NCBI GenBank assembly: GCA_041398705.1
Contig: JAWKUI010000001.1
Span: forward strand, 620,001-684,000
Direction of reading: 5' to 3'
DNA length: 64,000 bases
DNA from: NORP259 sp041398705
GTDB taxonomy: Bacteria > Planctomycetota > UBA1135 > GCA-002686595
Part shown: in pieces, positions 28,881-37,387 of the stretch
Position numbering within the stretch: the stretch's first letter is position 1
Layout: every line of letters starts with the position of its first letter
Program-made: the position numbers and the translations under genes
The notes under the pieces: generated by a model
What the model was told of the DNA's origin: nothing
Databases searched by the model: none
Seen by the model: the letters and a program-made list of their open reading frames with translations, nothing else

Positions 28881-31025
28881 TCAGGGGATGGGGCGGATCG
28901 TGAGGATGCGATCCCCTTCCTCCAGGGTGTGCAGGGGCTCCTTGCCGCTTACCAGGCCCCCGAACAGGGTGTACTGCCCGTCCAAGTGGGGCGTGGGCCG
29001 GTTGGTGATGAAGATCTGGCTGCCGCCCGAATCGGGGTTCGCATTGCGGGGCATACCCAGGGAGCCTTCCTCATATCGCAGCTCGTTGAACTCCTGCCCG
29101 AGGGAGTCGTCGCTGCCGCGCCAGGTACCGCCACCATTGCCGTCGCCCCGGTAGCAGCCGCCTTGGATCACGAAGTCCGACACGACCCGGTGCCAGGTGA
29201 GCCGGTCGTAGTAGCCCTGGCCCGCCAGGACGAGGATGTTGTGCACATGCACGGGGGCGACGTCGGGGTAGAGCTCGAAGACCATCGTGCCCCGGTTCGT
29301 TTCGATCGCGATCCGGGGGTTGGGCAGGTCGGGGGCGCGTACCGGCGCGGGATCGGGGGCGGGGCGTGCTTGGGCCGGCTCTTCGGAGTCCTGCCACTCG
29401 ATGCCCCGTTCCGCGAGGCTGCGGCGCGCCAGGTCCGCGACGTAGGGTTCGGGGTGCAGGCCTGCTTGGCGCAGGAACTCTTCGGCATCGGAACCCTGGA
29501 TGCGAGCGATCGACTTGACCACCGCCGCGCAGAGTTCGGCGGCACCATCGCCTTCGGCGCGATAGAACGCGGCCGCCAGGCTCGGGTAGTCGCCGGCGTC
29601 CAGCTCACCGGCGGAGAGGGAGTCCACCGCGGCCAGAGCCAGTCCGTTGTCCTCGGAACCGCAATACGTGCGCAGGGCCGCGCGCGTCTCTTCGCCAGGG
29701 AAGTGCTGCAATTGGTCGATGGCTTCGATCGCAACGAGCACTTCGCGGTCGCCGGCGAGCCCCATGAGAATGCCGCGGGCTTCCTCGCCGCCAAGGGTGC
29801 GTGCGGCCTGGGCCGCAGCGCGACGCTGCAGGGCATCGCGCGAACGGCCCCATTCGCGCACGCGCGCCACCGCGTCCTTCGGCGGCCTTTGAATGTAGGC
29901 CTGGAAGGCCGCGCGGCGCACCATGCCGGACGGGTCGTGCACCATCAGGTCTTCGGGTTCGGTGCCGAGATACCCCTTGCCGAGGGCGGTCACGGCGGCG
30001 GCGCGCACGTGGGCAGAAGCGTGTTTCAGGCACGCGCGCGGTGCACCTTCCGCGAGACCACAGGCCAAGGTATTCAGGCCGCGCAGGGCTTCCACCACGA
30101 CGCGGTAGTCCCCATCCGCGCAGCGTTTCTCCAGGCCAAGCTGCAGGCGCGCGGCGGATTCCGCATCCACGGCGTCCTTGTCCGCGGCCCGGTCCAGGGC
30201 CAGCCGGGCCAGGCCCAGGGTGGCGAAGATGCGCGGTTCCGGATTGCCTTCGCGTTCGGCCCCGATGAGCAGGGTGTCGAGCGCGGTGCTGCGCAGCGCC
30301 TTGACGCGGGCCAGGGTGAACAGGGCATAACCAGCCACTTCGCTGGAGGCCTCGGCGGCGCAGATCCCAAGCAGGCCCTTCGCTTCGGCCAGGTGTGCCG
30401 TGAGCACTTCGGCCGAGGGTAGGGAAAGGGCCTGGCAGGCGCCGGCGCGGGCCGCGGGGTGGGTTTCGTCCTGGGCGCGGGCGAGCAGGGCCTTCAGCGC
30501 CGCTTCGTTGTCGAGCCGGCCGAGGGCCAGGAACGCCTGGGCGCGTACGTCGGCTTCGGGGTCCTGGGTGGCGGCGTCGAGGGCAGCGAGGGCGGCCGGG
30601 TCTTTGCGCAGGCCGAGGGCGAAAGCGGCGGCGCGCCGCACGTGGCTTTCCCCGTCGCGCAAGGACAGGTTCAGCACTTCGGTGACGTTGGCGCCATAGC
30701 GCTCGACCGAGAGGCGGCCGAGGGCGCGCACCGCCCGTTCACGCACGCGGGCATCGGGATGGCGGGCCAGGACCTGCAGGTACCCCCCGCCGGTATGCCG
30801 GCCGGCTTCCAACCGGGCCACACTGCTCAAGGCCTCCCGCCCAGGGTCGGGCGGTTCGACCGCGGTGGGGCCCACCAGACCCGTGCTGAGCTCCCGGGAC
30901 CCGGTTTGGCTGCGGGGGATCCTCATGGGATCGGGCTGCCAAGACTCGATATGGGCGCAGCCCGCAGGCAGCAGGGCGAGCAGGGCAAAAAGGGTGGGTC
31001 TGGAGTAGGGAAGGGGGACCTGCAT
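28881..31025 (-). CDS. Lipoprotein with HEAT repeats and C-terminal cyclophilin-type prolyl isomerase domain
   Basis: The 714-residue product starts with a lipoprotein signal (MQVPLPYSRPTLFALLALLPAGC; lipobox LPAGC). Residues about 75-490 are HEAT-like alpha repeats (for example ARVRERAVRALGRLSVER, SHVRRAAAFALGLRKDP). A Pro-rich linker (ARPAPDPAPVRAPDLP) leads to a cyclophilin domain of about 170 residues with RGTMVFELYPDVAP, LTWHRVVSDFVIQGG and GSQIFITNRPTPHLDG. It probably assists folding of exported proteins, the HEAT arm acting as a docking surface. The start at 31025 is supported by a CATAAT hexamer six bases upstream on the minus strand. It is divergent from ribBA with a 55-base gap. 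Confidence 0.9.
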   Translation of the reverse strand: MQVPLPYSRPTLFALLALLPAGCAHIESWQPDPMRIPRSQTGSRELSTGLVGPTAVEPPDPGREALSSVARLEAGRHTGGGYLQVLARHPDARVRERAVRALGRLSVERYGANVTEVLNLSLRDGESHVRRAAAFALGLRKDPAALAALDAATQDPEADVRAQAFLALGRLDNEAALKALLARAQDETHPAARAGACQALSLPSAEVLTAHLAEAKGLLGICAAEASSEVAGYALFTLARVKALRSTALDTLLIGAEREGNPEPRIFATLGLARLALDRAADKDAVDAESAARLQLGLEKRCADGDYRVVVEALRGLNTLACGLAEGAPRACLKHASAHVRAAAVTALGKGYLGTEPEDLMVHDPSGMVRRAAFQAYIQRPPKDAVARVREWGRSRDALQRRAAAQAARTLGGEEARGILMGLAGDREVLVAIEAIDQLQHFPGEETRAALRTYCGSEDNGLALAAVDSLSAGELDAGDYPSLAAAFYRAEGDGAAELCAAVVKSIARIQGSDAEEFLRQAGLHPEPYVADLARRSLAERGIEWQDSEEPAQARPAPDPAPVRAPDLPNPRIAIETNRGTMVFELYPDVAPVHVHNILVLAGQGYYDRLTWHRVVSDFVIQGGCYRGDGNGGGTWRGSDDSLGQEFNELRYEEGSLGMPRNANPDSGGSQIFITNRPTPHLDGQYTLFGGLVSGKEPLHTLEEGDRILTIRPIP

Positions 31026-31031
31026 TGGCGT

Positions 31032-31037
31032 ATTATG
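31032..31037 (-). promoter_or_regulatory. Putative -10 element of a leaderless promoter (CATAAT)
   Basis: On the minus strand CATAAT is followed by six bases (ACGCCA) and the ATG at 31025. The overlapping sequence read on the plus strand (TATTAT) could also serve the divergent ribBA gene. Confidence 0.5.
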
Positions 31038-31080
31038 AGGGTTGCCGCGCCCGTCCCAAAAGCCCCCAAAACCGCGCACC

Positions 31081-32328
31081 ATGGCCATTTCCACCGTCCC
31101 CGAAGCCATCGAAGATCTGCGCAAGGGAAAGATGATCATCCTGGTGGATGACCCGAGCCGCGAAAACGAGGGGGATCTGGCCATGCTGGCCGAGTTCATC
31201 ACCCCGGAGGCGGTCAACTTCATGGCCCGCGAGGGCCGCGGGCTGATCTGCATGCCCCTCTCCGGTCCGATCTGCGATCAGCTCAAACTCGAGCCGCAGA
31301 CCCGCGAGAACACCTCGAGCTTCACCACGGCGTTCACCGTGTCGATCGAGGCGGCCAGCGGGGTGACGACCGGAATCAGCGCTGCCGACCGCGCGCACAC
31401 CATCCGCGTCGCGGCCCACCCGGACGCGCTGCCGGCGGATCTGGCCCGACCCGGCCACATCTTCCCGCTGCGGGCCAAAGACGGTGGGGTCCTGGTGCGC
31501 GGTGGCCAGACGGAAGGCATCGTCGACCTGGCGCGCCTGGCAGGCAGCCGCGAAGCGGGCGTGATCTGCGAGATCATGAACGACGACGGCAGCATGGCGC
31601 GGATGCCCGAATTGGAGGTGTTTGCGGCCAAACACGATCTGAAGATCTGCACCATCGCGGACATCATCGCCTACCGCCGGCACACGGAAATGCTGGTGCA
31701 GCGCATCGAGCAGGATGTGCCCCTGCCCACGCCCTTCGGCGAATTCCGCATGCACCTGTTCCGGAGCAAGGTGGACGGCAAAGAGCACGTGGCGCTCACG
31801 CGCGGCGTGCAGGAAACCGCGGAAGGCGTGGCCCCCGCCGCGATCGAGGAACCGGTGCACGTCCGCGTGCACTCCGAGTGCCTGACCGGTGACGTGTTGC
31901 ACAGCCTGCGCTGCGACTGCGGCCCCCAGCTCGACACGGCCCTGAGCATGCTCGGCAAGACCCCCCACGGGGTGCTGCTGTACCTGCGCCAGGAGGGCCG
32001 GGGCATCGGCCTGGCCAACAAGCTCAAGGCCTACAAACTGCAGGATCAGGGCCTGGATACGGTCGAAGCGAACAAGGCCCTGGGCTTCTCCGCGGATCTC
32101 CGGGAATACGGGATCGGGGCCCAGATCCTCCATTACCTCGGGGTGCGCAAGATGCGCCTCCTGACCAACAACCCCAAAAAGATCCACGGCATGGCGGGGT
32201 ACGGCATGGAGGTGATCGACCAGGTGCCCCTGGAGATTGAGCCTAACTCCAATAATGCCAAGTATTTAGAGACGAAACGCGAGAAGCTAGGGCATACCCT
32301 GGTGGCGCGGCAGCCCCGCAAGGGCTGA
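31081..32328 (+). CDS. ribBA: Bifunctional 3,4-dihydroxy-2-butanone-4-phosphate synthase/GTP cyclohydrolase II
   Basis: RibBA supplies both branches entering riboflavin synthesis. The 415-residue product has an N-terminal DHBP synthase domain (IILVDDPSRENEGDL, SGVTTGISAADRAHT, GHIFPLRA, TEGIVDLARLAG). The C-terminal GTP cyclohydrolase II domain has HSECLTGDVLHSLRCDCG carrying the three zinc cysteines, RQEGRGIGL, and LLTNNPKKI. Length and order are standard. The start at 31081 gives the normal N-terminus. No FMN riboswitch can fit in the 55-base gap to the divergent gene, and no other rib gene is adjacent, so regulation by FMN is not evident here. Confidence 0.98.
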   Translation: MAISTVPEAIEDLRKGKMIILVDDPSRENEGDLAMLAEFITPEAVNFMAREGRGLICMPLSGPICDQLKLEPQTRENTSSFTTAFTVSIEAASGVTTGISAADRAHTIRVAAHPDALPADLARPGHIFPLRAKDGGVLVRGGQTEGIVDLARLAGSREAGVICEIMNDDGSMARMPELEVFAAKHDLKICTIADIIAYRRHTEMLVQRIEQDVPLPTPFGEFRMHLFRSKVDGKEHVALTRGVQETAEGVAPAAIEEPVHVRVHSECLTGDVLHSLRCDCGPQLDTALSMLGKTPHGVLLYLRQEGRGIGLANKLKAYKLQDQGLDTVEANKALGFSADLREYGIGAQILHYLGVRKMRLLTNNPKKIHGMAGYGMEVIDQVPLEIEPNSNNAKYLETKREKLGHTLVARQPRKG

Positions 32329-32392
32329 TTTTTGGGATCCCGCCGGGAATAGGGCGGAATAGGCCCTGGGCAAGGGCGTCCACGGCGGAACC

Positions 32393-33004
32393 ATGGGCGT
32401 GGTCCGTATGCAAGAAAACGAGCGCAGCGACGAGGAGCTGGTCCAGCTGACCCTGGCTGGCGACCGGAGTGCCTTCCAGGTGCTGGTGGAACGCCACCAG
32501 CACCGGATTTTCCGGCTTGCCCGTCACTACCTGCGCTCCAACGCGGAAGTCGAGGACATGGTCCAGGACACGTTCCTGAAGGCCTTCTCCAAACTGGACA
32601 CCTTCCAGAGCAACTCGAGCTTCTTCACCTGGGTCTACCGCATCGCCAAGAACACGATCCTCGACAACCTCAAGCGCAAGGGCCGTTCGCCGGTTCGCGC
32701 GATGGAGGACCCCGAGGATTCGCTTGGCAGGGTGGCCGAAGGGCGTTCAGGCCGCGTTCCCATGCCCGATGCCCGCATGATGAAGAGCGAGATCACGCGG
32801 GTCACCCGATCGGTCCTCGAAACCCTGCCCGACATCTTCCGTGAAGTGTTGGTGCTGCGCGAACTCGAGGGCCAAAGCTATCAGGAGATCGCGGAGACCC
32901 TCGAAATCTCGATTGGAACGGTGGAATCCCGCATCTTCCGTGCCCGGGCGAAGTTCAAGGACAAGCTGATGCAGATGCATCCCGAAATCGTGGAGGGAAT
33001 GTGA
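32393..33004 (+). CDS. ECF (RpoE-like) RNA polymerase sigma factor
   Basis: The 203-residue product has sigma region 2 (DRSAFQVLVERHQHRIFRLA, DMVQDTFLKAFSKLDTF, FFTWVYRIAKNTILDNLKRK) and region 4 (LPDIFREVLVLRELEGQSYQ, SIGTVESRIFRARAKFKDKL), with no region 3, as in ECF sigma factors. The stop codon overlaps the next start (ATGTGA), coupling it to the zinc anti-sigma factor. An alternative start lies at 32408. The operon continues with a small membrane protein and the PilM/PilO-like genes, which may be its targets or simply co-transcribed. Confidence 0.93.
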   Translation: MGVVRMQENERSDEELVQLTLAGDRSAFQVLVERHQHRIFRLARHYLRSNAEVEDMVQDTFLKAFSKLDTFQSNSSFFTWVYRIAKNTILDNLKRKGRSPVRAMEDPEDSLGRVAEGRSGRVPMPDARMMKSEITRVTRSVLETLPDIFREVLVLRELEGQSYQEIAETLEISIGTVESRIFRARAKFKDKLMQMHPEIVEGM

Positions 33005-33498
33005 ACATGCGTTGTGAGCAGGCTCAGGAGTGGATCTCGAAGAAGGTCGATGGTGTGCTGGCGGTGAAAGAAGTCGGCCAGCTTCGGCAGCATCTGGAGC
33101 AATGCGGCGAGTGCCGCGAGTTCGAAGAGGACATGCTCGCGATGAAAGCGTGGTTCCCCGCCGAAGAGGCGGTGGCCGTACCGGCGGGCTTCGCGCAGCG
33201 CATCGCGGCGATGGCGTTTGATGGACAGGCGGCCGCGCCGATCCTGCAACACGTCTCCGGCGGTCGTCCGCGGGCGGGCAGCACCCCCGAGCGGTTTGCG
33301 ATGCAGCTGATGGCCTTGGCCGCGGCGCTACTGCTGGCCCTGGGCCTTGCGCTCTACATGCAGCGCGGCAACAGCAACCACAACCTGAACGCGGACGAAA
33401 CCCAGACCCTTGAGCAGGTCCTGGAGGAGTTGCGCGAACTCAACCAAGGCGCGCCGGCCGCGAACCAGGAGGCGGTTCCGAAGTCGACCGACCGCTGA
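33001..33498 (+). CDS. Membrane anti-sigma factor with zinc-finger (ZAS) domain
   Basis: The 165-residue product has the ZAS motif HLEQCGEC, giving His31, Cys35 and Cys38 in the order HxxxCxxC, with an additional N-terminal Cys5. One transmembrane helix follows at about residues 101-118 (MQLMALAAALLLALGLAL), then a Gln/Glu-rich extracytoplasmic tail. It should hold the upstream sigma factor inactive at the membrane until a redox or envelope signal releases it. Translation begins at GTG 33001, overlapping the sigma-factor stop, or at ATG 33007. Confidence 0.88.
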   Translation: MNMRCEQAQEWISKKVDGVLAVKEVGQLRQHLEQCGECREFEEDMLAMKAWFPAEEAVAVPAGFAQRIAAMAFDGQAAAPILQHVSGGRPRAGSTPERFAMQLMALAAALLLALGLALYMQRGNSNHNLNADETQTLEQVLEELRELNQGAPAANQEAVPKSTDR

Positions 33499-33500
33499 TC

Positions 33501-33878
33501 TTGAAGTACCGGATCTTGGTCTTGCTGCTGGCCGGGACGATGTTCCTGGCCGGCATGGCGTTCGCCTGGTTGTTGCAGGGGGGACCTCCTGCGCCCGGCG
33601 CGCCCTACGAGGCCTACGCTGCCCGCTTCGAACAGGAATTCCAACTGTCCCCGAAGCGGGCCCGTTTGTTCCGGGATCTGCTGCGCATTCACGACCAGAA
33701 GCGCCAGGCGATCCGGGACCGGTACCAACCCGACCTGGACCCGGCCGTGGGCCGGGAATTGGATGCGGAGGCCGAGAGATTCCGCACCCTCATCCGTGAT
33801 ACAGTCTTACCGCCCGAGCAACGGGAGCGCTACGACGCCATGCTTCCCGAGTTCCAACCCAACCCCATTCCCCGCTGA
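33501..33878 (+). CDS. Small membrane-anchored periplasmic protein, unknown function
   Basis: The 125-residue product has an N-terminal hydrophobic helix (ILVLLLAGTMFLAGMAFAWL) and a helical, charged periplasmic part (KRARLFRDLLRIHDQKRQAI, LPPEQRERYDAML). The helical hairpin and the PEQRERYDAML ending recall the Spy/CpxP/ZraP group of extracytoplasmic stress sensors, but I see no diagnostic LTxxQ motif, so this is only a suggestion. It begins with TTG at 33501, two bases after the anti-sigma-factor stop, and ends three bases before the PilM-like gene. Position between the anti-sigma factor and its operon suggests a sensing role. Confidence 0.75.
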   Translation: MKYRILVLLLAGTMFLAGMAFAWLLQGGPPAPGAPYEAYAARFEQEFQLSPKRARLFRDLLRIHDQKRQAIRDRYQPDLDPAVGRELDAEAERFRTLIRDTVLPPEQRERYDAMLPEFQPNPIPR

Positions 33879-33881
33879 CCC

Positions 33882-35597
33882 ATGGCACGCTCCTGTGGTT
33901 TGCGTCTGGGACCCCGACGCTTCGAGCTGGTGGTCCTGGATGGCAGCGCCAAGAAACACAAGATCTCCGCGTACTACGCCGGTGAGTTCGACACCGATGT
34001 GGAGGATCCCGTGGCCCACGCGGTGGAGCTGCTCAAAGACGCGGCCAAAGCCCACCGGATCCCCAAGGAGAACCTGGGGCTCGTGATCGACAGCGGCAGC
34101 GCGGCCTTCCGTAAGATCGAACTGCCGTTCGCCGAGAAATCCAAACTCGAGCAGGTGCTGAAGTTCGAGGTGGAGAGCGATCTTCCCCAGTGGAACATCG
34201 ACGAGGTGGTGGTGGACTTCCACGTGCTGCAGGAGGTCGATGGCGGTTCCGAATTGCTCGTGACGGCGGTGCCCAAGGCGGACGTCGGTGCGGCGATCAA
34301 GATGTGCGAACGGGCCGGCCTTGAGCCGCTCGAAGTGCAATTGGAGTCGTCCGCGATCTTCAACGCGGCGACCAGCGCGAACATCTGTGGGCCCGAAGAC
34401 GCGCAACTGCTCGTACACGTCGGCGACCTGGCCACGACGGTGGTGGTGGTCGATGGTGGTGTGGTGCGCGAGATGCGCGTGATCCACATCGGCGCCCTGA
34501 CCCATGAACTCGCCCTGGTTGCGGAGAACAACGCCGAGGGTGAGGGCGAAGAGGGGGAAGCCGAGGTCAAGAAGCCCGATCCGGTCGAGGTGCATCGCCG
34601 GGTCGAGCAGGCCCTGCAGCGGATCCGCCGGGAGTTGGGCCGGACCCTCGCCGCGGCCAGCGCCAACCGTCCGATCGAAGCGATCTATGTCTGCGGTGTG
34701 GAGCTGCCTGGCCTGATCGGTGAGCCGATCATGGACGTGCCGGTCTACGTGCTGGATTGCTTCGAGGAAGACGGCGGCCAACCGGTCGATGGCTTCGGAC
34801 AACTCGTGGCCGCCTATGGCGCCGCGATCACCCAGCTCGGTGGCGGGGCCATGCAGCCGCGGTTGCGGCGCGAGGATCTGGCGTTCACCGGTGCTTGGGA
34901 ACGCATGGAGTTCCCCCTCGCCGTAGCGGCGATGCTGCTGGCGATGCTCGGGGCGGCGTACTTCTTCATGGAGTCGCAACACGTCGCCAAACTCGAGAAC
35001 TCGGTGCGCTTCTGGGTCGACAGCACCAACAACTACCTGGTGGGCGAGGACAACGATCCCGCCAAGGCGAACATGGTGCCCGCGCCCGAGAACGTGGTGC
35101 GTTTCGTGGGCCTTTTCCCGACCAAGCCGGGCCAGCCGCTCAAGTACACCGATCCGATCGAGGGTGCCCTGCCCGAACTGTCCAAACTGGTCGAGCGCAA
35201 CCTCAAGGGGCTGCGGGAGAGCTTGGGCGACACCGTCGGACTGCAGCAGCCCCAGTCGGCCTTCGTGGCGGCGACTCTGGTGCTCGGCGTGCTCGAGAAA
35301 CACGATGCCGAGTGGCGCGTCAGTCTGCACAAGATCCAAGGCGATTGGCTCGAGAGCAACGACGGCAAGAGCTCGCAGGTCGAGGTTCGCATGACGGTCA
35401 CCTTCTGGGGTGAGAATGCGGCCGAGGCGACGCGCGACTACGAACGCTTCCGCGATGCCCTGTCCCAGAACAGCGAGCTGTTCGTCGGCGTCGATGAGAA
35501 GCCGACCAAGGTGCTGCCCGGGGATGCGGGTATCTACATCGAAGGTTTGACCGTCAAGGTCAACGTGGACGCCATGGACAACGCGGCGAAGAACTGA
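33882..35597 (+). CDS. PilM/PilN-like fused protein (actin-fold ATPase domain plus membrane and assembly domain)
   Basis: The 571-residue product has a PilM/GspL-type actin-like domain in residues 1-335 (GLRLGPRRFELVVLDG, then FRKIELPFAEKSKLEQVLKF and EVESDLPQWNIDEVVVDF, typical of PilM). A single transmembrane helix lies at about 344-363 (FPLAVAAMLLAMLGAAYFFM), followed by a PilN/GspL-like C-terminal part. In type IV pilus and type II secretion systems PilM and PilN are usually separate proteins; here they look fused, as in GspL. It probably forms the inner-membrane assembly platform with the PilO-like protein encoded 13 bases downstream. No PilP, PilQ or pilin gene is in the window. Confidence 0.8.
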   Translation: MARSCGLRLGPRRFELVVLDGSAKKHKISAYYAGEFDTDVEDPVAHAVELLKDAAKAHRIPKENLGLVIDSGSAAFRKIELPFAEKSKLEQVLKFEVESDLPQWNIDEVVVDFHVLQEVDGGSELLVTAVPKADVGAAIKMCERAGLEPLEVQLESSAIFNAATSANICGPEDAQLLVHVGDLATTVVVVDGGVVREMRVIHIGALTHELALVAENNAEGEGEEGEAEVKKPDPVEVHRRVEQALQRIRRELGRTLAAASANRPIEAIYVCGVELPGLIGEPIMDVPVYVLDCFEEDGGQPVDGFGQLVAAYGAAITQLGGGAMQPRLRREDLAFTGAWERMEFPLAVAAMLLAMLGAAYFFMESQHVAKLENSVRFWVDSTNNYLVGEDNDPAKANMVPAPENVVRFVGLFPTKPGQPLKYTDPIEGALPELSKLVERNLKGLRESLGDTVGLQQPQSAFVAATLVLGVLEKHDAEWRVSLHKIQGDWLESNDGKSSQVEVRMTVTFWGENAAEATRDYERFRDALSQNSELFVGVDEKPTKVLPGDAGIYIEGLTVKVNVDAMDNAAKN

Positions 35598-35610
35598 CCC
35601 GGAGCAAGCC

Positions 35611-36213
35611 ATGGGAATCCTGAAATCGATGACCGCCATGAAGGCGATGATCCTGTGCTGCCTGATCGCGGGCGGTGTGCTCGGATGGATGGGCTGGAAG
35701 AAGCACGAGCGGGTGGTGAGCCTGCAGTCGTTCCTCGGCCTGGACAAGCAGGACCACTTGCTCGCAGGGCGTGAATCGCGCGCGCAGAAACTGGCCACCG
35801 ACCTGCAGTTGATGGGACTTGAGTACAGCGACCTGGTCGGCGAGCTGGACAACGACATCATGCGAGGCGAATCGAGCCCGCAGTCGGAGATCCGCAAGAT
35901 CGCCACGCTTCCGAAGATCGCGCTCGGTGGCCTGGACATCAACCCCAGCTCCAAGCAGGGACGTGGGTACACCGACAGCAAGTACCTGATCAAGCCTGCG
36001 GCCCCGGGCGGCGCGAGCAAGAACAAGACCTACTTCCCCCGCACCAAGATCGCAAACTTCATGTACCGGCTCGAGGAGCGCTACAAGCGGGTCAAGGTGA
36101 CCAGCTTCCGCATCGAGCCGCCGAAGACCCTGAAGCCGGAAGAGATTCCGACCGACCAGTGGTCCTTCCAGTGCGAGATCACCGTGCGCGAGAAGGAACA
36201 GAAGGGCGAGTGA
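35611..36213 (+). CDS. PilO/GspM-like inner-membrane protein
   Basis: The 200-residue product has one N-terminal transmembrane helix (about residues 10-27, AMILCCLIAGGVLGWMGW), a short helical region, and a C-terminal part with VTSFRIEPPKTL and WSFQCEITVREK that could form the ferredoxin-like fold of PilO/GspM. Sequence similarity is too weak to name it firmly; the call rests on topology, size and its position 13 bases after a PilM/PilN-like gene. A GGAG ribosome binding site precedes the ATG. Its stop is followed within one base by the nitroreductase ATG. Confidence 0.65.
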   Translation: MGILKSMTAMKAMILCCLIAGGVLGWMGWKKHERVVSLQSFLGLDKQDHLLAGRESRAQKLATDLQLMGLEYSDLVGELDNDIMRGESSPQSEIRKIATLPKIALGGLDINPSSKQGRGYTDSKYLIKPAAPGGASKNKTYFPRTKIANFMYRLEERYKRVKVTSFRIEPPKTLKPEEIPTDQWSFQCEITVREKEQKGE

Positions 36214-36214
36214 C

Positions 36215-36880
36215 ATGGACCGCCCCGGATTCCAGCGACTGGAATTCACGCGCCTGGGCCCTGCGGCGATGCAGGACCGGGCGCGTGCGCTTTTAGGGGA
36301 AATGGGCCGCCGGCGCAGCATCCGGCACTTCTCTTCCGATCCCATACCCGCGGGAGTGCTCGACGACTGCATCCGGATCGCTGGCAGCGCGCCGTCCGGG
36401 GCGCACAAGCAGCCCTGGACCTTCGTTGTGGTCGAGGATGCCGGCGTGCGGGCCGCGATCCGAGAGGCGGCCGAGGCGGAGGAGCGCGAGAACTACGCGG
36501 GCCGCATGAACGAGGAGTGGCTGCGCGATCTGGCGCCGCTCGGAACCGATGCCGACAAACCCTTCCTCGAGTCGGCGCCCGGGCTGATCGTGTTGTTCCG
36601 CCACGCTTGGCAGGAGGCGGAGAACGGGGGTCGCAGCCAGTGTTACTACTCTCAGGAGTCGGCCGGCATCGCCGCGGGCTTCCTGTTGATGGCCCTGCAT
36701 CAGGTGGGATTGGCAGCTCTCACCCACACGCCCAGCCCGATGGCGTTCCTGAGCAGGATCCTGGGCCGTCCGGAGAATGAACGTCCCTTCCTCCTGATTC
36801 CGGTGGGCTATCCGGCGGAGGATTGCGAGGTGCCTGCGCTGGAGCGCAAACCCCTCGATGAAATCCGTCGACGCGTGTGA
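36215..36880 (+). CDS. Nitroreductase family flavoprotein, iodotyrosine-deiodinase-like branch
   Basis: The 221-residue product is an FMN-dependent nitroreductase-fold enzyme. RRRSIRHFSSDPIP and AGSAPSGAHKQPWTFVVVED match the FMN-binding N-terminus. The C-terminal block (ESAGIAAGFLLMALHQVGLA, LTHTPSPM, LGRPENERPFLLIPVGYPAE) is closer to the iodotyrosine deiodinase subgroup than to classical NfsB. It may reductively dehalogenate or reduce aromatic substrates; the real substrate is unknown. It starts one base after the PilO-like stop, so it is the last gene of the operon. A convergent chemotaxis operon begins beyond it. Confidence 0.9.
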   Translation: MDRPGFQRLEFTRLGPAAMQDRARALLGEMGRRRSIRHFSSDPIPAGVLDDCIRIAGSAPSGAHKQPWTFVVVEDAGVRAAIREAAEAEERENYAGRMNEEWLRDLAPLGTDADKPFLESAPGLIVLFRHAWQEAENGGRSQCYYSQESAGIAAGFLLMALHQVGLAALTHTPSPMAFLSRILGRPENERPFLLIPVGYPAEDCEVPALERKPLDEIRRRV

Positions 36881-36914
36881 GCCACGCACGCGATTGCGGG
36901 GCCCACACGCGTCG
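36869..36914. repeat. Inverted repeat between convergent operons
   Basis: CGACGCGTGTG pairs perfectly with CACACGCGTCG across a 24-base loop. It spans the nitroreductase stop codon and precedes the CheX stop on the other strand. No T tract follows, so it may be a bidirectional mRNA-end structure. Confidence 0.5.
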
Positions 36915-36919
36915 AGGGA

Positions 36920-37387
36920 TCAAGCCGCCTGGGTGCGCTCGGACTGCGGCCAAAGGATGCTGAGGCGCAGGGCCGAGCCCAGGCACGCGAAGAGCAGGCT
37001 TTGCACCTCGTCTTCGGGCTTGAGCGGTTCCTGGCCGTGCCGTTCGTGAATCTCGGGGAGACCCACGCGGCCATCGGGGTGGTACAGGCCTGCGATGTTG
37101 CCGGCGATGATGTTCACGATCTCGCCCAGGGTGTCCTGGATGTCCTCGGTGGACAGCAGGTGTTCTTCCACGAAGAAGAACTTGCTGGCTGCGAGGCGGG
37201 CGGCGGCATCGGAGCAATCCAGGCGCAGGATGTAGCCATCCTCCCGGGCCAAGGCGATCTTGGCCACGTAGCCGGAGTCATCGGGCAAAGCCAGGCAAGC
37301 ATTCGTCGGCTCGATGGCGATACCGACGATGGTCGACCAGGCTGCGGTCGTCACCTCGATCAATTCGCTGTCGTGGAGAGTATTCAT
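36920..37387 (-). CDS. cheX: CheX-like chemotaxis phosphatase
   Basis: The 155-residue product matches the CheX/CheC-type fold. The DTLGEIVNIIAGNI stretch corresponds to the conserved helix carrying the E-x2-N phosphatase residues. CheX removes phosphate from CheY-P and so terminates signalling. No CheZ or CheC is present in the cluster, making this the likely phosphatase. Its ATG overlaps the cheR stop (ATGA), so it is the last gene of the operon. Confidence 0.82.
   Translation of the reverse strand: MNTLHDSELIEVTTAAWSTIVGIAIEPTNACLALPDDSGYVAKIALAREDGYILRLDCSDAAARLAASKFFFVEEHLLSTEDIQDTLGEIVNIIAGNIAGLYHPDGRVGLPEIHERHGQEPLKPEDEVQSLLFACLGSALRLSILWPQSERTQAA

Noticed and set aside
31026..31080. 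FMN riboswitch before ribBA
   Set aside because: Only 55 bases separate ribBA from the divergent gene, too few for the FMN aptamer, and its conserved sequence is absent.
33807..36026. Minus-strand ORF of 739 codons opposite the PilM/PilO-like genes
   Set aside because: The plus strand carries recognisable PilM sequence and tight operon spacing; this frame has no recognisable feature.
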